Assembly (NCBI GenBank): GCA_003569205.1
Contig: BGOK01000008.1
Span: 1-64,000 of the forward strand
From: Verrucomicrobiota bacterium
Lineage (GTDB): Bacteria; Verrucomicrobiota; Verrucomicrobiia; Opitutales; UBA953
Reading direction: 5' to 3'
DNA: 64,000 bases
The number at the start of each line of letters is the position of its first letter. Positions within the stretch are counted from its first letter, which is position 1. The notes under the pieces were generated by a model. That model was given only the letters and a program-made list of their open reading frames with translations, did not search any database and was not told where the DNA came from. Below are positions 17,426 to 26,812 of the stretch, piece by piece. The position numbers and the translations under genes are program-made.

Positions 17426-18790
17426 TTAGAACCCGCGGACAATCTGCGCGTAAACGTCGGTCGAGGCCATCTGTGCTGGGAGGCTGGCGTCGCGCGCGGC
17501 GATACAGACGGGCCAGTCGAGTGGGTCCTCCGGCAAACGGCCATGCGAACCTTTCACGAGCGAGGCGTCTTGGGAGACGACTTCCATGAGTGCCTTAAAG
17601 CCGAGGGTCTTCTTGAGGAGGAACCAGGCAATGGTGAGCATTGGGAAGCGAATCTTCGGGTCGATGAAGAGCTCAACGGGGTCGTAGCCAGGCTTACGAT
17701 GGATATCGATGGTGCGAGCGTAGTCGGGATCGCCCTCGCCCTCTTCCCACCAGTAATACGAAAACCAGCTATGGTTGTCGGAGACGACGACGAAATCGCC
17801 ACTACGGATGTGCTTAATGCCGACGGCGGCTTGCGCGTCGGCGTCGAGCACCTGCGCGACGCCCGGCGTGGCGAGGAGGACCTTGCGGACTTCTTCGCGG
17901 ATCGATGGGTCGAGGACGACGACGTGCGCGACCTGGTGGTCGACGACAGCGAAGGCTTTGGAATTAAAGACGTCAAGAGTCTCGGAACCAGACTCTTGCT
18001 TCAGCTCGAGCCAAGCGTGCTGACGCAGGACTTTATTCAGCGGGACGGCCCGATCGACGGCGGTGATGGCGTATTCGGAAACGATGACGACGTCCACGCC
18101 GCGTGTTTCGAGGAAATCGGCTAAGTCCCCGACGAGTTTATCGACGTCGCGACGAGCGGTATCACTGCGTGGGTCGGTCGGACCAAAGCGTTGCAGGTCG
18201 TAATCGAGGTGCGGGAGGTAGACGAGGTTGAGGTCCGGCTGCTCATGCTCCTCGATCCAGCGGGCCGAGGCGGCAATCCACTGAGTGGACGGTAAGCCAG
18301 CGCGCGGTCCCCAAAAACTATGGAACGGGAAATCGCCAAGGTCGCGCTTGAGCAGCTCGCGATAGCGCTGCGGGTAGCTGGCGATGTCGAAGATTTTTCC
18401 GCCGTTGGACTTATAGACCGGACGCGGGGTCACGGAGATGTCCGCATTCGTCCCCATGTTATACCACCAGAAGAGGTTCGCGACCTTGAGCTTCGGGTTC
18501 TTGGCGTGGAGTTCGTCCCAAACTTTCGGAGCGCCAACCACGCGGTTAGATTGCTTCCAGAACTGCACTTCGCTGAGCGTGCGGTCATACCAACCATTAC
18601 CGACGATCCCGTGCACGGAAGGCGTCTGGCCGGTGAGGTAATCCGACTGCGCCGTACAGGTGACAGCGGGGAACGCGGGGTGGACTTTCGCGACGGAGCC
18701 CTTCGCGGCGCGGGCGGCCAAGCGTGGCATCACACCTGACGAGAGGTCGCGGGCGGACAGGCCGACGACGTTCAGGACCGCGCGGCGCAT
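17426..18790 (-). CDS. eboF: EboF-type nucleotide pyrophosphatase/phosphodiesterase
   Basis: 454 residues, alkaline-phosphatase superfamily (type I phosphodiesterase/nucleotide pyrophosphatase). The catalytic threonine is predicted at T44 in AFPAVTCTAQSDYLTG. Metal-site segments include LPHLDYDLQRFGP, SEYAI and SDNHSWFSYYWW. No signal peptide is apparent. It is the last gene of the ebo cluster and overlaps eboD by 19 bases. In ebo clusters this position is filled by such a hydrolase. Its substrate is not established. Confidence 0.82.
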   Translation of the reverse strand: MRRAVLNVVGLSARDLSSGVMPRLAARAAKGSVAKVHPAFPAVTCTAQSDYLTGQTPSVHGIVGNGWYDRTLSEVQFWKQSNRVVGAPKVWDELHAKNPKLKVANLFWWYNMGTNADISVTPRPVYKSNGGKIFDIASYPQRYRELLKRDLGDFPFHSFWGPRAGLPSTQWIAASARWIEEHEQPDLNLVYLPHLDYDLQRFGPTDPRSDTARRDVDKLVGDLADFLETRGVDVVIVSEYAITAVDRAVPLNKVLRQHAWLELKQESGSETLDVFNSKAFAVVDHQVAHVVVLDPSIREEVRKVLLATPGVAQVLDADAQAAVGIKHIRSGDFVVVSDNHSWFSYYWWEEGEGDPDYARTIDIHRKPGYDPVELFIDPKIRFPMLTIAWFLLKKTLGFKALMEVVSQDASLVKGSHGRLPEDPLDWPVCIAARDASLPAQMASTDVYAQIVRGF

Positions 18791-19923
18791 GTCTGCTGGT
18801 CGCGCGCACGCAACTCATCGGTCGCGCGGCGCACGATGGCGGTAGCCATTTCGTGGACCTGAATCGATTTACCGATTGCCGTCGGTAAGACGAGCGTGAG
18901 CTGACCGCCGAGGTGCTCGCGGAACTCCTCGAGGCCGGCGAGCATCGGGGCGCCACCGTCGAGGTGCATCTCCGGCGCATAGGTCCGGAAGCCGAGGGCG
19001 GTGAGTAAATTCAGCGTGCGCTCGGCTTCTTCTTGGCCGAAATGCCCGAGATCGCGGGCGCACAGGATGTCCAAGGCCAAGCCGACGGCGACGGCCTCGC
19101 CGTGCGTGAGGCGATGGTTCGTCATCGACTCAAGCTTGTGCGCTGCCCAATGGCCGAGGTCGAGCGGACGGGCGCTGCCGAGTTCGAAGGGGTCGCCATT
19201 GCCAGCGATGTGGCGGGCGTGCAGTTCAGCCGAGCGGCGGACGGCGCGGCCGATGGCCGGAATGTCGCCAGCGGCAAGCATCGTAGATTCCTTCTCAAGG
19301 TTACCGAAGAAGACCGGGTCCTTGAGGAGTGAAACCTTCACAGCTTCAACGAGGCCATCACGTAGGCCACGCGCATCGAGTGAGGCGAGCAGGCCAAGGT
19401 CGTTCACCACCGCGGCGGGGACGACGAAGGCACCGGTGAAGTTCTTCTTCCCAAAAGTGTTGATGCCGTTCTTCACGCCGACACCAGCGTCGCCTTGGCC
19501 GAGGGTCGTGGTGGGCATGCGCACGAGACGGACGCCACGGTGGGCGGTGGCCGCGGCGAACCCGACCGCATCGAGGAACGCACCCCCGCCGATGGCGAGG
19601 ACGTAGGAGTGACGGCAGATCTTGTCGGCCTCAATGGCGGCGAGGGCGGCTTTGACGACGGCCGAATCCTTCTTGGCCGCTTCGCCCCCGGTCAGCACCA
19701 GCGGCGTCCGGGTGAAGTGCACACCCATGGCCTTACCATAAGCGGTGATCTCTGCGACGAAGCCCGGACGGGCGGACGCCAAACCCGAATCAACAATCGG
19801 AATGACCTTAGCGCCGGCAAAGAGGTCGGCCAAGACGCGGTTGCCAGACGCGAACGCATGCTCCGTAAAGAAGATGCGGTGGCGGTAGGTTACCGAGAAT
19901 TCGAGGTCAAGGGAGTCGTCCAT
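18772..19923 (-). CDS. eboD: EboD-type 3-dehydroquinate synthase homologue
   Basis: 383 residues from the ATG at 19,923; an in-frame start at 20,007 adds a basic tail not typical of relatives. The dehydroquinate-synthase fold is clear: GGGAFLDAVGFAAATAHRG, PTTTLGQGDAGVGVKNGIN, the metal-site blocks GHWAAHKLES and THGEAVAVGLALDI. Ebo members form a separate branch, and the gene sits in the ebo cluster rather than with shikimate genes, so a cyclase acting on another sugar phosphate is more likely than a role in aromatic synthesis. Confidence 0.85.
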   Translation of the reverse strand: MDDSLDLEFSVTYRHRIFFTEHAFASGNRVLADLFAGAKVIPIVDSGLASARPGFVAEITAYGKAMGVHFTRTPLVLTGGEAAKKDSAVVKAALAAIEADKICRHSYVLAIGGGAFLDAVGFAAATAHRGVRLVRMPTTTLGQGDAGVGVKNGINTFGKKNFTGAFVVPAAVVNDLGLLASLDARGLRDGLVEAVKVSLLKDPVFFGNLEKESTMLAAGDIPAIGRAVRRSAELHARHIAGNGDPFELGSARPLDLGHWAAHKLESMTNHRLTHGEAVAVGLALDILCARDLGHFGQEEAERTLNLLTALGFRTYAPEMHLDGGAPMLAGLEEFREHLGGQLTLVLPTAIGKSIQVHEMATAIVRRATDELRARDQQTCAARS

Positions 19924-20013
19924 AGCCCTGGGGGAGGGGTTATCAGAGCCCTTACGACCCCTGCGGGCAAGCCCTGTTCCCTGCCGCCTACTGTCAATTT
20001 CCGCCAAAAAGCC

Positions 20014-21096
20014 TTAAGTCTGCGGAATCCAGCGACGGAACAGCAACGTCAGGCCAAAGCAGGCCAAGGGTCCAAGCAGCGCCAGCGCGCCGAAGGGGAC
20101 GAGGTTCGCCACGTGGGTCGGGTGAAACACAACCGAAGCTGGCGCGCCGAGCGGCACCGTGATCCAAAGCAGCGGACGCCCCACGATGAGGTAGTCGAGG
20201 AACGGAGAGGCGGCGAGACGGTCGGACACCCGACCGGACACGCCCGCGGGCAAGGGATGGCGGCGATTGGAATTCCAGATCCAAGCGACGAACAAAGCCA
20301 AGGCATACCAAGCCATGAATCCGTTGCCGAGGCCCCGGAAGGCGGCGTACAGCGCCAGCGGGAGCGGGACCACGTAAAGCGCCCAAGCGGTCCATTCCGG
20401 CGGATTGCCGTCGGTGGCCTCATGGCGTGCGACCCAGGTGAGCCCGGATGTGTGGGTCCACAAGGTGGCGGCGGCGAGGAGGTAGAGCTGCCAGGGACTG
20501 GTCAGGGTGCCGAGGATGGACTCGCCCCCCAGGGCCGCGCCCAAGATGGGCAACATCGCCCGGCAGAAACCCATCACCGCCGGAGCCCAGGCGACGCCTT
20601 TGTGCCAACGGTCGTAGACCAGCACGCCGGCGACGAGCGCGAGGACGAGTACGGCGAAGAGGCCGACATCGGAGCCCTGCTTGCCGGCCGCGACCTCGGG
20701 CACCGCCGCCATGCGCAGCGACCGTACGAGGATCGCACCGGCCGCACCCGCGAAGAGGAGCCCGTACCCTACAATCCCGGCGGCTTTCCGCGAGACTGCG
20801 CCGGAGGGGATGGGTCGGGCCGGGCGGTGCTGCGCATCCCACGCCGCGTCGAAGAAGTCGTTCAGGATCATGCCGCCGACGTAGATCGCCGAAATAGCGA
20901 GCAGGAGCGCGGCGAGCGGCCAGAAGAGGATCAGGGCGGAGGCAGGTCGGCTGAAATCCATCCGGGCCAAGCCAAAGTACAGCGAGTCGGACATCCCGTC
21001 CAGGTAGGTGGCGGCGAGCCAGCCGACCAGGATCGACGACCATACCGTGGGCAGGTTGGAAGCGCGGGAGAGGATGAGCCAAGGGCGCAGGTTCAT
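20014..21096 (-). CDS. eboC: EboC-type UbiA prenyltransferase
   Basis: 360 residues, multi-helix membrane protein. The first prenyl-diphosphate motif is NDFFDAAWDAQHRPARPIPS (polyprenyl-binding aspartates plus the PIPSG loop), and a second Asp-rich segment is near YDRWHKG. It should transfer a prenyl chain to an acceptor in the membrane. It lies between eboE (7-base gap) and eboD (90-base gap). Acceptor unknown; in ebo clusters a prenylated carrier has been proposed. Confidence 0.87.
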   Translation of the reverse strand: MNLRPWLILSRASNLPTVWSSILVGWLAATYLDGMSDSLYFGLARMDFSRPASALILFWPLAALLLAISAIYVGGMILNDFFDAAWDAQHRPARPIPSGAVSRKAAGIVGYGLLFAGAAGAILVRSLRMAAVPEVAAGKQGSDVGLFAVLVLALVAGVLVYDRWHKGVAWAPAVMGFCRAMLPILGAALGGESILGTLTSPWQLYLLAAATLWTHTSGLTWVARHEATDGNPPEWTAWALYVVPLPLALYAAFRGLGNGFMAWYALALFVAWIWNSNRRHPLPAGVSGRVSDRLAASPFLDYLIVGRPLLWITVPLGAPASVVFHPTHVANLVPFGALALLGPLACFGLTLLFRRWIPQT

Positions 21097-21103
21097 CGCG
21101 TGC

Positions 21104-22276
21104 TCAAAGGGGCTTCACGCCGGCCTTGGCGAGTTCGGCGAGGGTCCAGCGATACTCCGCGGCAATCATGTCTGCAACGTCGGCGGTACGCACTTCCGCC
21201 GGCAGGACTTCCCAAGTATACGTTTCGATTTCCAGCTCACGGCAGCGTCCGGGATTCTTGCCGATGACGGCGATAGCGTCGCGCAAGTGGTCGTTCGTCG
21301 TAGAGAGTTCGTCCGAAAGGTGATCCGCGTTCACGGGCACATGGAAATGCACGCGAAGTTCCTCAAGCGTGCGGAGCTGGTCGATGGCGGCCATGGCCAA
21401 CGGGATGTCCTTGAAGCGCACAATCGAACCGTCCTTGGCCCGTCCCATGGTCTGGTGGAGGTACACGGGCTCGTGCATCTTCGCCAAGCGCGCGAGGGCG
21501 ACTTCCGTCGGCTTGAGCCGCAGCGCGGAGCTGAGGTGAAACTTCAGCACGGGTGCACCACCCGCATCGAGGCGCGCAATGGCTTCATGGGCCTGCTCGT
21601 ACTGGAGCGCGAAGTGACAGGTGTCGTACGCGATGCCAAGCGTGCGGTCGACGAGTCCTTTCGAGGGTTCTTCGGCGCGCAACTGTTCAAAGAGACGAAT
21701 GGCTTCCGGCGTATTCTCGGCGTGGCCAATCGGCTCGGGCTCGAGCGCGAGACGCAGCGTGACGCCGGTGCGATCACGCAAGCGGTCGAGGTGTTCGCCG
21801 CACGCGAGCAGGTTGCGGCGCATGACCTTAAGTTCTTCGGCGTTGCGGCCGAAGCCCTTGAACGACCCTGGCAGTGTACTCACGGTGCCAACTTGGTCGG
21901 GTGGGCCAAACGCAGCGAGGAGGTCGAAGAGTCGATTGGTATACTCGAGACGCGCGGGCTCACACCAGTCGGGCGCGAAGACGTTGTCCTTCACGGCCTG
22001 GCCGTGGAATGGGCCAAACGGGAAACCATTGATACCTGCGACAACGCATTTTTCTTTATCCAACCAATGGCGGAAGGCCGTCAACGTCGCCGGCTCGGAG
22101 AGCTCCGCCGCAGCACGGTCGCCGAGGCGCAGTCCGAGGACGTATGTCTGACCTGGCGAGACGCGGTCACGCACACGCATAGCGTGGTCACGAAGGCCCG
22201 CAAACGTTTCCACCCACCCTTCGCCGCGATGGACGTTGGTACAATAGGCGAGGCTGAGGCCGGACGAGAGCTTCAC
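21104..22276 (-). CDS. eboE: EboE-type TIM-barrel protein
   Basis: 390 residues, xylose-isomerase-like TIM barrel. Opening SGLSLAYCTNVHRGEGW is characteristic of EboE. Candidate metal ligands include LALEPEP, YDTCHFALQ, KFHLSSAL and HFHVPV. It starts 2 bases after eboB ends. Predicted to be an isomerase or epimerase-like enzyme; reaction unknown. Confidence 0.87.
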   Translation of the reverse strand: MKLSSGLSLAYCTNVHRGEGWVETFAGLRDHAMRVRDRVSPGQTYVLGLRLGDRAAAELSEPATLTAFRHWLDKEKCVVAGINGFPFGPFHGQAVKDNVFAPDWCEPARLEYTNRLFDLLAAFGPPDQVGTVSTLPGSFKGFGRNAEELKVMRRNLLACGEHLDRLRDRTGVTLRLALEPEPIGHAENTPEAIRLFEQLRAEEPSKGLVDRTLGIAYDTCHFALQYEQAHEAIARLDAGGAPVLKFHLSSALRLKPTEVALARLAKMHEPVYLHQTMGRAKDGSIVRFKDIPLAMAAIDQLRTLEELRVHFHVPVNADHLSDELSTTNDHLRDAIAVIGKNPGRCRELEIETYTWEVLPAEVRTADVADMIAAEYRWTLAELAKAGVKPL

Positions 22277-22278
22277 GT

Positions 22279-23094
22279 TCAGCGCAGAGCCTGCGGATCC
22301 TTAAAGTTCGGCGACTGCGACAGGAAGCGCACGGGGTTGCCGTACACGAGGCTGTCGATGGCGGCGGCGGAGTGCCCGCGGCGGCGCATCTCCTGCATGG
22401 CCTTCGGCACGGCGAGCGGGTCGCTGTGGCCCCAATCACAAGCGCTGTTCAACCACACGCGCTGCGAAGCAAAGTTCTCCAGCATGTCGACGGCGCGCAC
22501 GGGCGTGGCCTTCGATTCCGGGTAAAGCGTGATACCAGCCCAGAAGCCTTGATCGAGGACTTCGCCGATGGTGTGCTCTTCGACGTGGTCGATGATGACG
22601 CGCTCGGGCTTCACTTTACCGGCGGCTTTAAGGACGTCCATGATGAGGCGCGTGCCCTTGCGCTTATCCTCAAGGTGCGGGGTGTGGACGAGGATCAGTT
22701 GGTCATGCTTCACCGCGAGTTCGACGTGCTTCTCGAGGATAAGCATCTCGTTGCGCGTATTCTTATTCAGGCCGATTTCGCCGATGCCGAGGACCGTCTT
22801 GGCCTTCATGAATTCGGGGATGAGCGCGAGCACGTCGTCGGCGAGCTTCATATCTTCGGACTCCTTCGGGTTAATGCAGAGCCAGCAGTAATGCGGGAGG
22901 CCATACTTCGCGGCGCGCTTGGGCTCGTGCTGCGTCAGCTGACAGAAGTAATCGTAGAAACCGTCCGCGGTCTTGCGGTCGAAGCCCGCCCAGAAGGCCG
23001 GCTCGCAGATGGCCGCGCAACCGGCCAAGGCCATCGCTTGGTAGTCGTCGGTGGTACGGCTCACCATGTGGCCGTGAGGTTCGATATAACGCAT
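22279..23094 (-). CDS. eboB: EboB-type TatD-family hydrolase
   Basis: 271 residues, amidohydrolase/TatD barrel. Metal motif EPHGHM at residues 5-10, then GIGEIGLNKNTRNE, LVHTPHLEDK, IIDHVEEHT and LNSACDWG. This pattern fits EboB rather than standard TatD nucleases, which usually have HCH. It is packed between eboA (9-base gap) and eboE (2-base gap). Confidence 0.87.
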   Translation of the reverse strand: MRYIEPHGHMVSRTTDDYQAMALAGCAAICEPAFWAGFDRKTADGFYDYFCQLTQHEPKRAAKYGLPHYCWLCINPKESEDMKLADDVLALIPEFMKAKTVLGIGEIGLNKNTRNEMLILEKHVELAVKHDQLILVHTPHLEDKRKGTRLIMDVLKAAGKVKPERVIIDHVEEHTIGEVLDQGFWAGITLYPESKATPVRAVDMLENFASQRVWLNSACDWGHSDPLAVPKAMQEMRRRGHSAAAIDSLVYGNPVRFLSQSPNFKDPQALR

Positions 23095-23103
23095 GGTCGG
23101 GGC

Positions 23104-23406
23104 TTACTTGAGGCCAGGCCAAACGCCAGAGGCGGCTTTGGTGTCGGCTTTTTCGATCGGGGTGACAGACGGGTCGCTCCACAGGTGGAGGATTTGGGCG
23201 ACGCGGTCATCGCCAGACTGCAGTAATAGCGGGAGCGCGGCGCGAAGTCCGCGGACGCGATGGTCTTCGGGGCCACTAGCCTTTTCGAGGCGGTCGAGGA
23301 AGGCCGCGAGGTCGAGGAGCTTATAACGCGCGTCCATGAAGTGGAGGTCAGCCACTTGGTCGCGGGTCCGGCGAGGGGTGCCGGCGAGAGGGTTGGGGTC
23401 GGACAT
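23104..23406 (-). CDS. eboA: EboA-type protein
   Basis: About 100 residues from the ATG at 23,406; the longer frame to 23,475 adds an unlikely Arg-rich leader. It is an all-helical-looking cytosolic protein with segments YKLLDLAAFLDRLEK and RVRGLRAALPLLLQSGDD. EboA has no known biochemical role. Identified mainly from position at the head of the ebo cluster together with size; it appears shorter than many EboA proteins. Confidence 0.65.
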   Translation of the reverse strand: MSDPNPLAGTPRRTRDQVADLHFMDARYKLLDLAAFLDRLEKASGPEDHRVRGLRAALPLLLQSGDDRVAQILHLWSDPSVTPIEKADTKAASGVWPGLK

Positions 23407-23515
23407 GGGGGGACGGACGCCGAAGCGTCCTGGTGGATTAGACACCAAAGTGCGACAGAGGTCCCCACGGGTCAAGCCACCCTGCCCTTGGGCGGGGTGG
23501 ACCTGAAGCCAGGCC

Positions 23516-23995
23516 TTACTTGGCGGCAGCGCCGTCCTTCTTCAGTTCTTCAGCCGTCCAAGGGGTCTTGCGGTCGGCATACTTGGCCTTGATCGCCTTG
23601 ACCTCGGCTTCGGTGACTTCGGCGCCCGAGTTACCAAACGAATTGCGGACGTAAGTGATGACGTCGGCGATGTCCTTATCGGTCACGCCGCCGACCGGGG
23701 GCATCATGCCGTTATAGGTCGCGCCCTTAACCGTGACGGGACCCACCATACCTTGGACGATATTACGGACGGCGACCGAGGCGTCCATGGCGACCCACTC
23801 GGAACCAGCCAGCGGAGGGAAGACCGGAGGGAGGCCCGCGCCCGTGGGCTGGTGGCAAGCGATGCAGGTGCGGCTGTAGACGGCCTGACCACGCTTCATG
23901 GTGTCGGCGTTAGGGGCGGCCGGCTTGGCTGTTTCGGCGGCGACGGCGACGGTCGTAACGAGGGAGGCAAGGGCGAGGAACTTCAGGGAGGACAT
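23516..23995 (-). CDS. Secreted class I cytochrome c
   Basis: 159 residues with a signal peptide. One haem site CIACH in RGQAVYSRTCIACHQPTG; the axial methionine is probably in NGMMPP. C-terminal part is Lys/Glu-rich. Periplasmic electron carrier. It lies 109 bases upstream of eboA on the same strand and could be co-transcribed, though the gap may contain the ebo promoter. Such small cytochromes are common partners of exported dehydrogenases. Confidence 0.88.
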   Translation of the reverse strand: MSSLKFLALASLVTTVAVAAETAKPAAPNADTMKRGQAVYSRTCIACHQPTGAGLPPVFPPLAGSEWVAMDASVAVRNIVQGMVGPVTVKGATYNGMMPPVGGVTDKDIADVITYVRNSFGNSGAEVTEAEVKAIKAKYADRKTPWTAEELKKDGAAAK

Positions 23996-24228
23996 AGTCG
24001 TGATGAGAACCCCAAGGAGGCGACTTGGTTGGGAATCTCAAAACGAAAATGCAGTTTCGCGCCGCCTACCCGACAGCCATTAGACGCACCCACTGGCGGG
24101 ATTAGGGCCGGGCACATCGTGAAATGTGATTTAAACGACAAAGAGTTATGCCAGGACCGAAATACCCTTTGGTCGTAAGCCCTTTAAATCATGTCGACCT
24201 AGCATCGTTCGAAGCTTAATTAAATGGG

Positions 24229-24981
24229 GTGAAAACGACACCGACCCTCGATGTCTGGTTAAACCAAGTTCAGGTCCGCAGCCTGCGCTCGGTCTTTGAC
24301 CACCTCCCCGGGGTGATGTTTTTCGCCAAGGATTTGGAGGGGCGTTTCACGATGGCCAACCTCGCCTTCGCCCAGCGCTGCGGCCAAGCCGATGAGGCCG
24401 CCCTCCTCGGCAAGACCGACGCCGATGTCTTCCCGCCCGAGCTGGTGGCCAACTTTCGGAAGAAGGACCTGCAAATCTGCCAGAGCGGTGAGCCAGCCAT
24501 GCGGCTGGTGGAACTCTTCCCGAACGAGAACGGCGAACACGTCTGGTATGAGACCACCAAACTCCCGATCTTCGACGTGTACGGCAAGCCCTGCGGCGTG
24601 TTCGGCACCGTTCGGAGTTACGCGGGCACCAAGGCCCTGCTTGAACCTTTCCTGAAGGTTGAAGCCGCCGCTGAGTTCATCCAGCAGAACCTCGCGGACG
24701 CCCTGAACATAGACAAATTAGCCAAACTCACCGGCCTCTCCATCCGGCAGTTCGAGCGCAAATTCCATAAGGCCTACCTGGTCAGCCCCCGCGCCTACCA
24801 CGTCCGTATGCGGGTGGCCGCGGCCTCCGACCTTCTTAAAGACACCGACCTCCGGCCCTCGGAAATCGCCGACCGGACTGGTTTCTATGACGCCAGTGAC
24901 TTCTCGCGGCAGTTCCGCCGGGCCATGAAAATGAGCCCGACCCACTTCCGCCGGATGCATAAGAGCGGTCAAGAAGGCTGA
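24229..24981 (+). CDS. AraC-family regulator with N-terminal PAS domain
   Basis: 250 residues, starting with GTG at 24,229. The PAS domain (about 18-125) has LPGVMFFAKDLEGRF at its start and GVFGTVRSYAG at its end. The C-terminal double helix-turn-helix (about 145-245) has LAKLTGLSIRQFERKF and PSEIADRTGFYDASDFSRQF. An out-of-frame ATG at 24,224 opens a three-codon frame ending in TGA across the GTG, which could affect translation. It is upstream of the MFS and Gfo/Idh genes on the same strand and is their likely regulator. Confidence 0.87.
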   Translation: MKTTPTLDVWLNQVQVRSLRSVFDHLPGVMFFAKDLEGRFTMANLAFAQRCGQADEAALLGKTDADVFPPELVANFRKKDLQICQSGEPAMRLVELFPNENGEHVWYETTKLPIFDVYGKPCGVFGTVRSYAGTKALLEPFLKVEAAAEFIQQNLADALNIDKLAKLTGLSIRQFERKFHKAYLVSPRAYHVRMRVAAASDLLKDTDLRPSEIADRTGFYDASDFSRQFRRAMKMSPTHFRRMHKSGQEG

Positions 24982-25072
24982 GCGTCCTAGGCCGGGGGCT
25001 GTTTTGCCGTCTCGACAGTGACGAAAAACTGTCTTTTATCAGGAGCGTACCCCCCTCCCCAACCATACCTAT

Positions 25073-26665
25073 ATGAGTACTATGACTGACGAACAACCCT
25101 CCGCTGTACCCAACGCACACCGCCTCCTCTGGGCGGGCTTCATGGCCATCCTTGCGGCGGGCGTAGGCTTCGCCCTCCGTGGCGGCATCTTCGGCGCATG
25201 GGCGTCCGAATACGGCTTCAACGCCTCCCAACTCGGTGCCATCGGCGGCGCCGGCTTCTCGGGCTTCTGCTTCGGTATCATCATCGGCGGTGTCATCGTC
25301 GACAAGATCGGCTACGGCAAGCTCGTCGCCCTCGCCCTCATCGGCCACATCGTCTCGGCCTTCGTCACCTTCGGCGCCTCCACCCCGCAGAATGCGTATG
25401 ACTTCCTCTACTGGGGCATGTTCATCTTCGCCTTCGCGAACGGCACCCTCGAAGCCGTGGCCAACCCGCTCGTTGCCACGATCTTCCCCAAGCAGCGCAC
25501 GCACTACCTCAACATTCTGCACGCCTCCTGGCCGCTCGGCATGGTCGTCGGTGCCGTTGCTTCCTACATCCTCGGTTCCCTCATGGGCCTCGGCTGGAAG
25601 GCTCAGCTCTCGTTCTACCTCGTCCCGACCATCGCCTACGCTGTGATGTTCATGGGCCAGTCCTTCCCGAAGTCGGAAGCCGCCGAGAAGGGCGCCTCCT
25701 TCTCCGAGATGTTCAAGGACGTCGGCATCCTGGGCTCGCTCGTCGCCTGCTACCTGCTCTCGATCTTCCTCGGTAATGTCCTCACCCCGCTGGTCTTCAA
25801 GTGGTTCGCAGTCTCTATCCCAGACCTCGGCCTCTACCTTGCTGGCGTCCTGCTGATTGCCGTCGGCGTCATCACCCGCTTCTCCATCGGCTCGCTGCTA
25901 CTCTTCGTGCTCTTCATCACCCACGCCCTCGTCGGCGCGGTCGAGCTCGGTACCGACGGCTGGATCGAAGCCATCACGGGCAACCTCTTCACCCCGGAAC
26001 AGGGCAAGATCCTCTTTATCGTGACCTCGGCCATCATGTTCGGTCTGCGCTTCTGCGCGCACTTTATCGAGACCAAGCTCGGGCTCTCCCCGATCGGTAT
26101 CTTACTGGTCTCGGCGCTCCTCGCCTTCGGTGGCCTCCAACTCGCCTCGGGTATGCAGAGCTTCGGTGTCGCGCTCCTCGCCCTCGGTATCTACGCCCTC
26201 GGCAAGACGTTCTTCTGGCCCACGATGCTGGCCGTCGTCGGCGACCGCTTCCCGCGCTCTGGCGCCGTCGCGATGTCCATCATGGGTGGTATCGGCATGC
26301 TCTCCGCTGGCCTGATCGGTGGCCCTGGCCTCGGCTACGCCAAGGACCGCTTCACCAGCGAATCCCTCAACGCCACCGCCCCGGCGGTGTACGCAGCCAA
26401 CAAGTCGGCCACCGAGTCCAAGTTCCTCTTCCTCGCCCCAGTGACCGCAGTCGACGGCAAGAAGCTCGAAGAAGCCAAGAAGGCCGGCGACAAGGGCACG
26501 GCTGACCAGAAGGCCATCGTCTCCGCCAACCAAGCGGGTGACCGCGCCACGCTGAAGGCGGATTCGTTTATCCCGCTGGCCATGGCCGCAATCTTCCTGG
26601 CGCTGTTCTTCTACTTCAAGAGCATCGGTGGCTACCGCGCCCTGAAAATCGAAGAGCAGGTCTAA
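25073..26665 (+). CDS. MFS transporter (sugar permease-like)
   Basis: 530 residues, 12 predicted membrane helices. The loop [16 protein letters not shown] matches the major-facilitator motif between helices 2 and 3. An unusual ~90-residue Ala/Lys-rich soluble segment (about 425-510) lies before the last helix. Together with the downstream Gfo/Idh dehydrogenase this suggests uptake of a sugar or polyol. A terminator follows 25 bases after the stop, so the dehydrogenase has its own promoter or depends on read-through. Confidence 0.85.
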   Translation: MSTMTDEQPSAVPNAHRLLWAGFMAILAAGVGFALRGGIFGAWASEYGFNASQLGAIGGAGFSGFCFGIIIGGVIVDKIGYGKLVALALIGHIVSAFVTFGASTPQNAYDFLYWGMFIFAFANGTLEAVANPLVATIFPKQRTHYLNILHASWPLGMVVGAVASYILGSLMGLGWKAQLSFYLVPTIAYAVMFMGQSFPKSEAAEKGASFSEMFKDVGILGSLVACYLLSIFLGNVLTPLVFKWFAVSIPDLGLYLAGVLLIAVGVITRFSIGSLLLFVLFITHALVGAVELGTDGWIEAITGNLFTPEQGKILFIVTSAIMFGLRFCAHFIETKLGLSPIGILLVSALLAFGGLQLASGMQSFGVALLALGIYALGKTFFWPTMLAVVGDRFPRSGAVAMSIMGGIGMLSAGLIGGPGLGYAKDRFTSESLNATAPAVYAANKSATESKFLFLAPVTAVDGKKLEEAKKAGDKGTADQKAIVSANQAGDRATLKADSFIPLAMAAIFLALFFYFKSIGGYRALKIEEQV

Positions 26666-26690
26666 GTACCCGCTTAACTCTCCCCGCGAA

Positions 26691-26718
26691 GGCCGCACGG
26701 AAACGTGCGGCCTTTTTG
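26691..26718 (+). terminator. Rho-independent terminator
   Basis: Perfect 9-bp stem GGCCGCACG/CGTGCGGCC, GAAA tetraloop, T5 tail. It lies between the MFS and Gfo/Idh genes. Confidence 0.92.
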
Positions 26719-26812
26719 TTGTCCGAGTGTCCGGCACGGTGTCGTTATCTTCCCAGATAATCGGCTTCCGTCCGCGGAGGTTTCGGACTGAATAAAGTCA
26801 CCCCACCTTCCT

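Noticed and set aside
19495-21267. 590-residue plus-strand open frame
   Set aside because: It lies antisense to eboD and eboC, is rich in Arg, Gly and His, and has no family pattern. It arises from the GC-rich third positions of the real genes.
26102-26737. 211-residue minus-strand frame opposite the MFS gene
   Set aside because: Antisense shadow, reading through the downstream terminator, with no recognisable domain.
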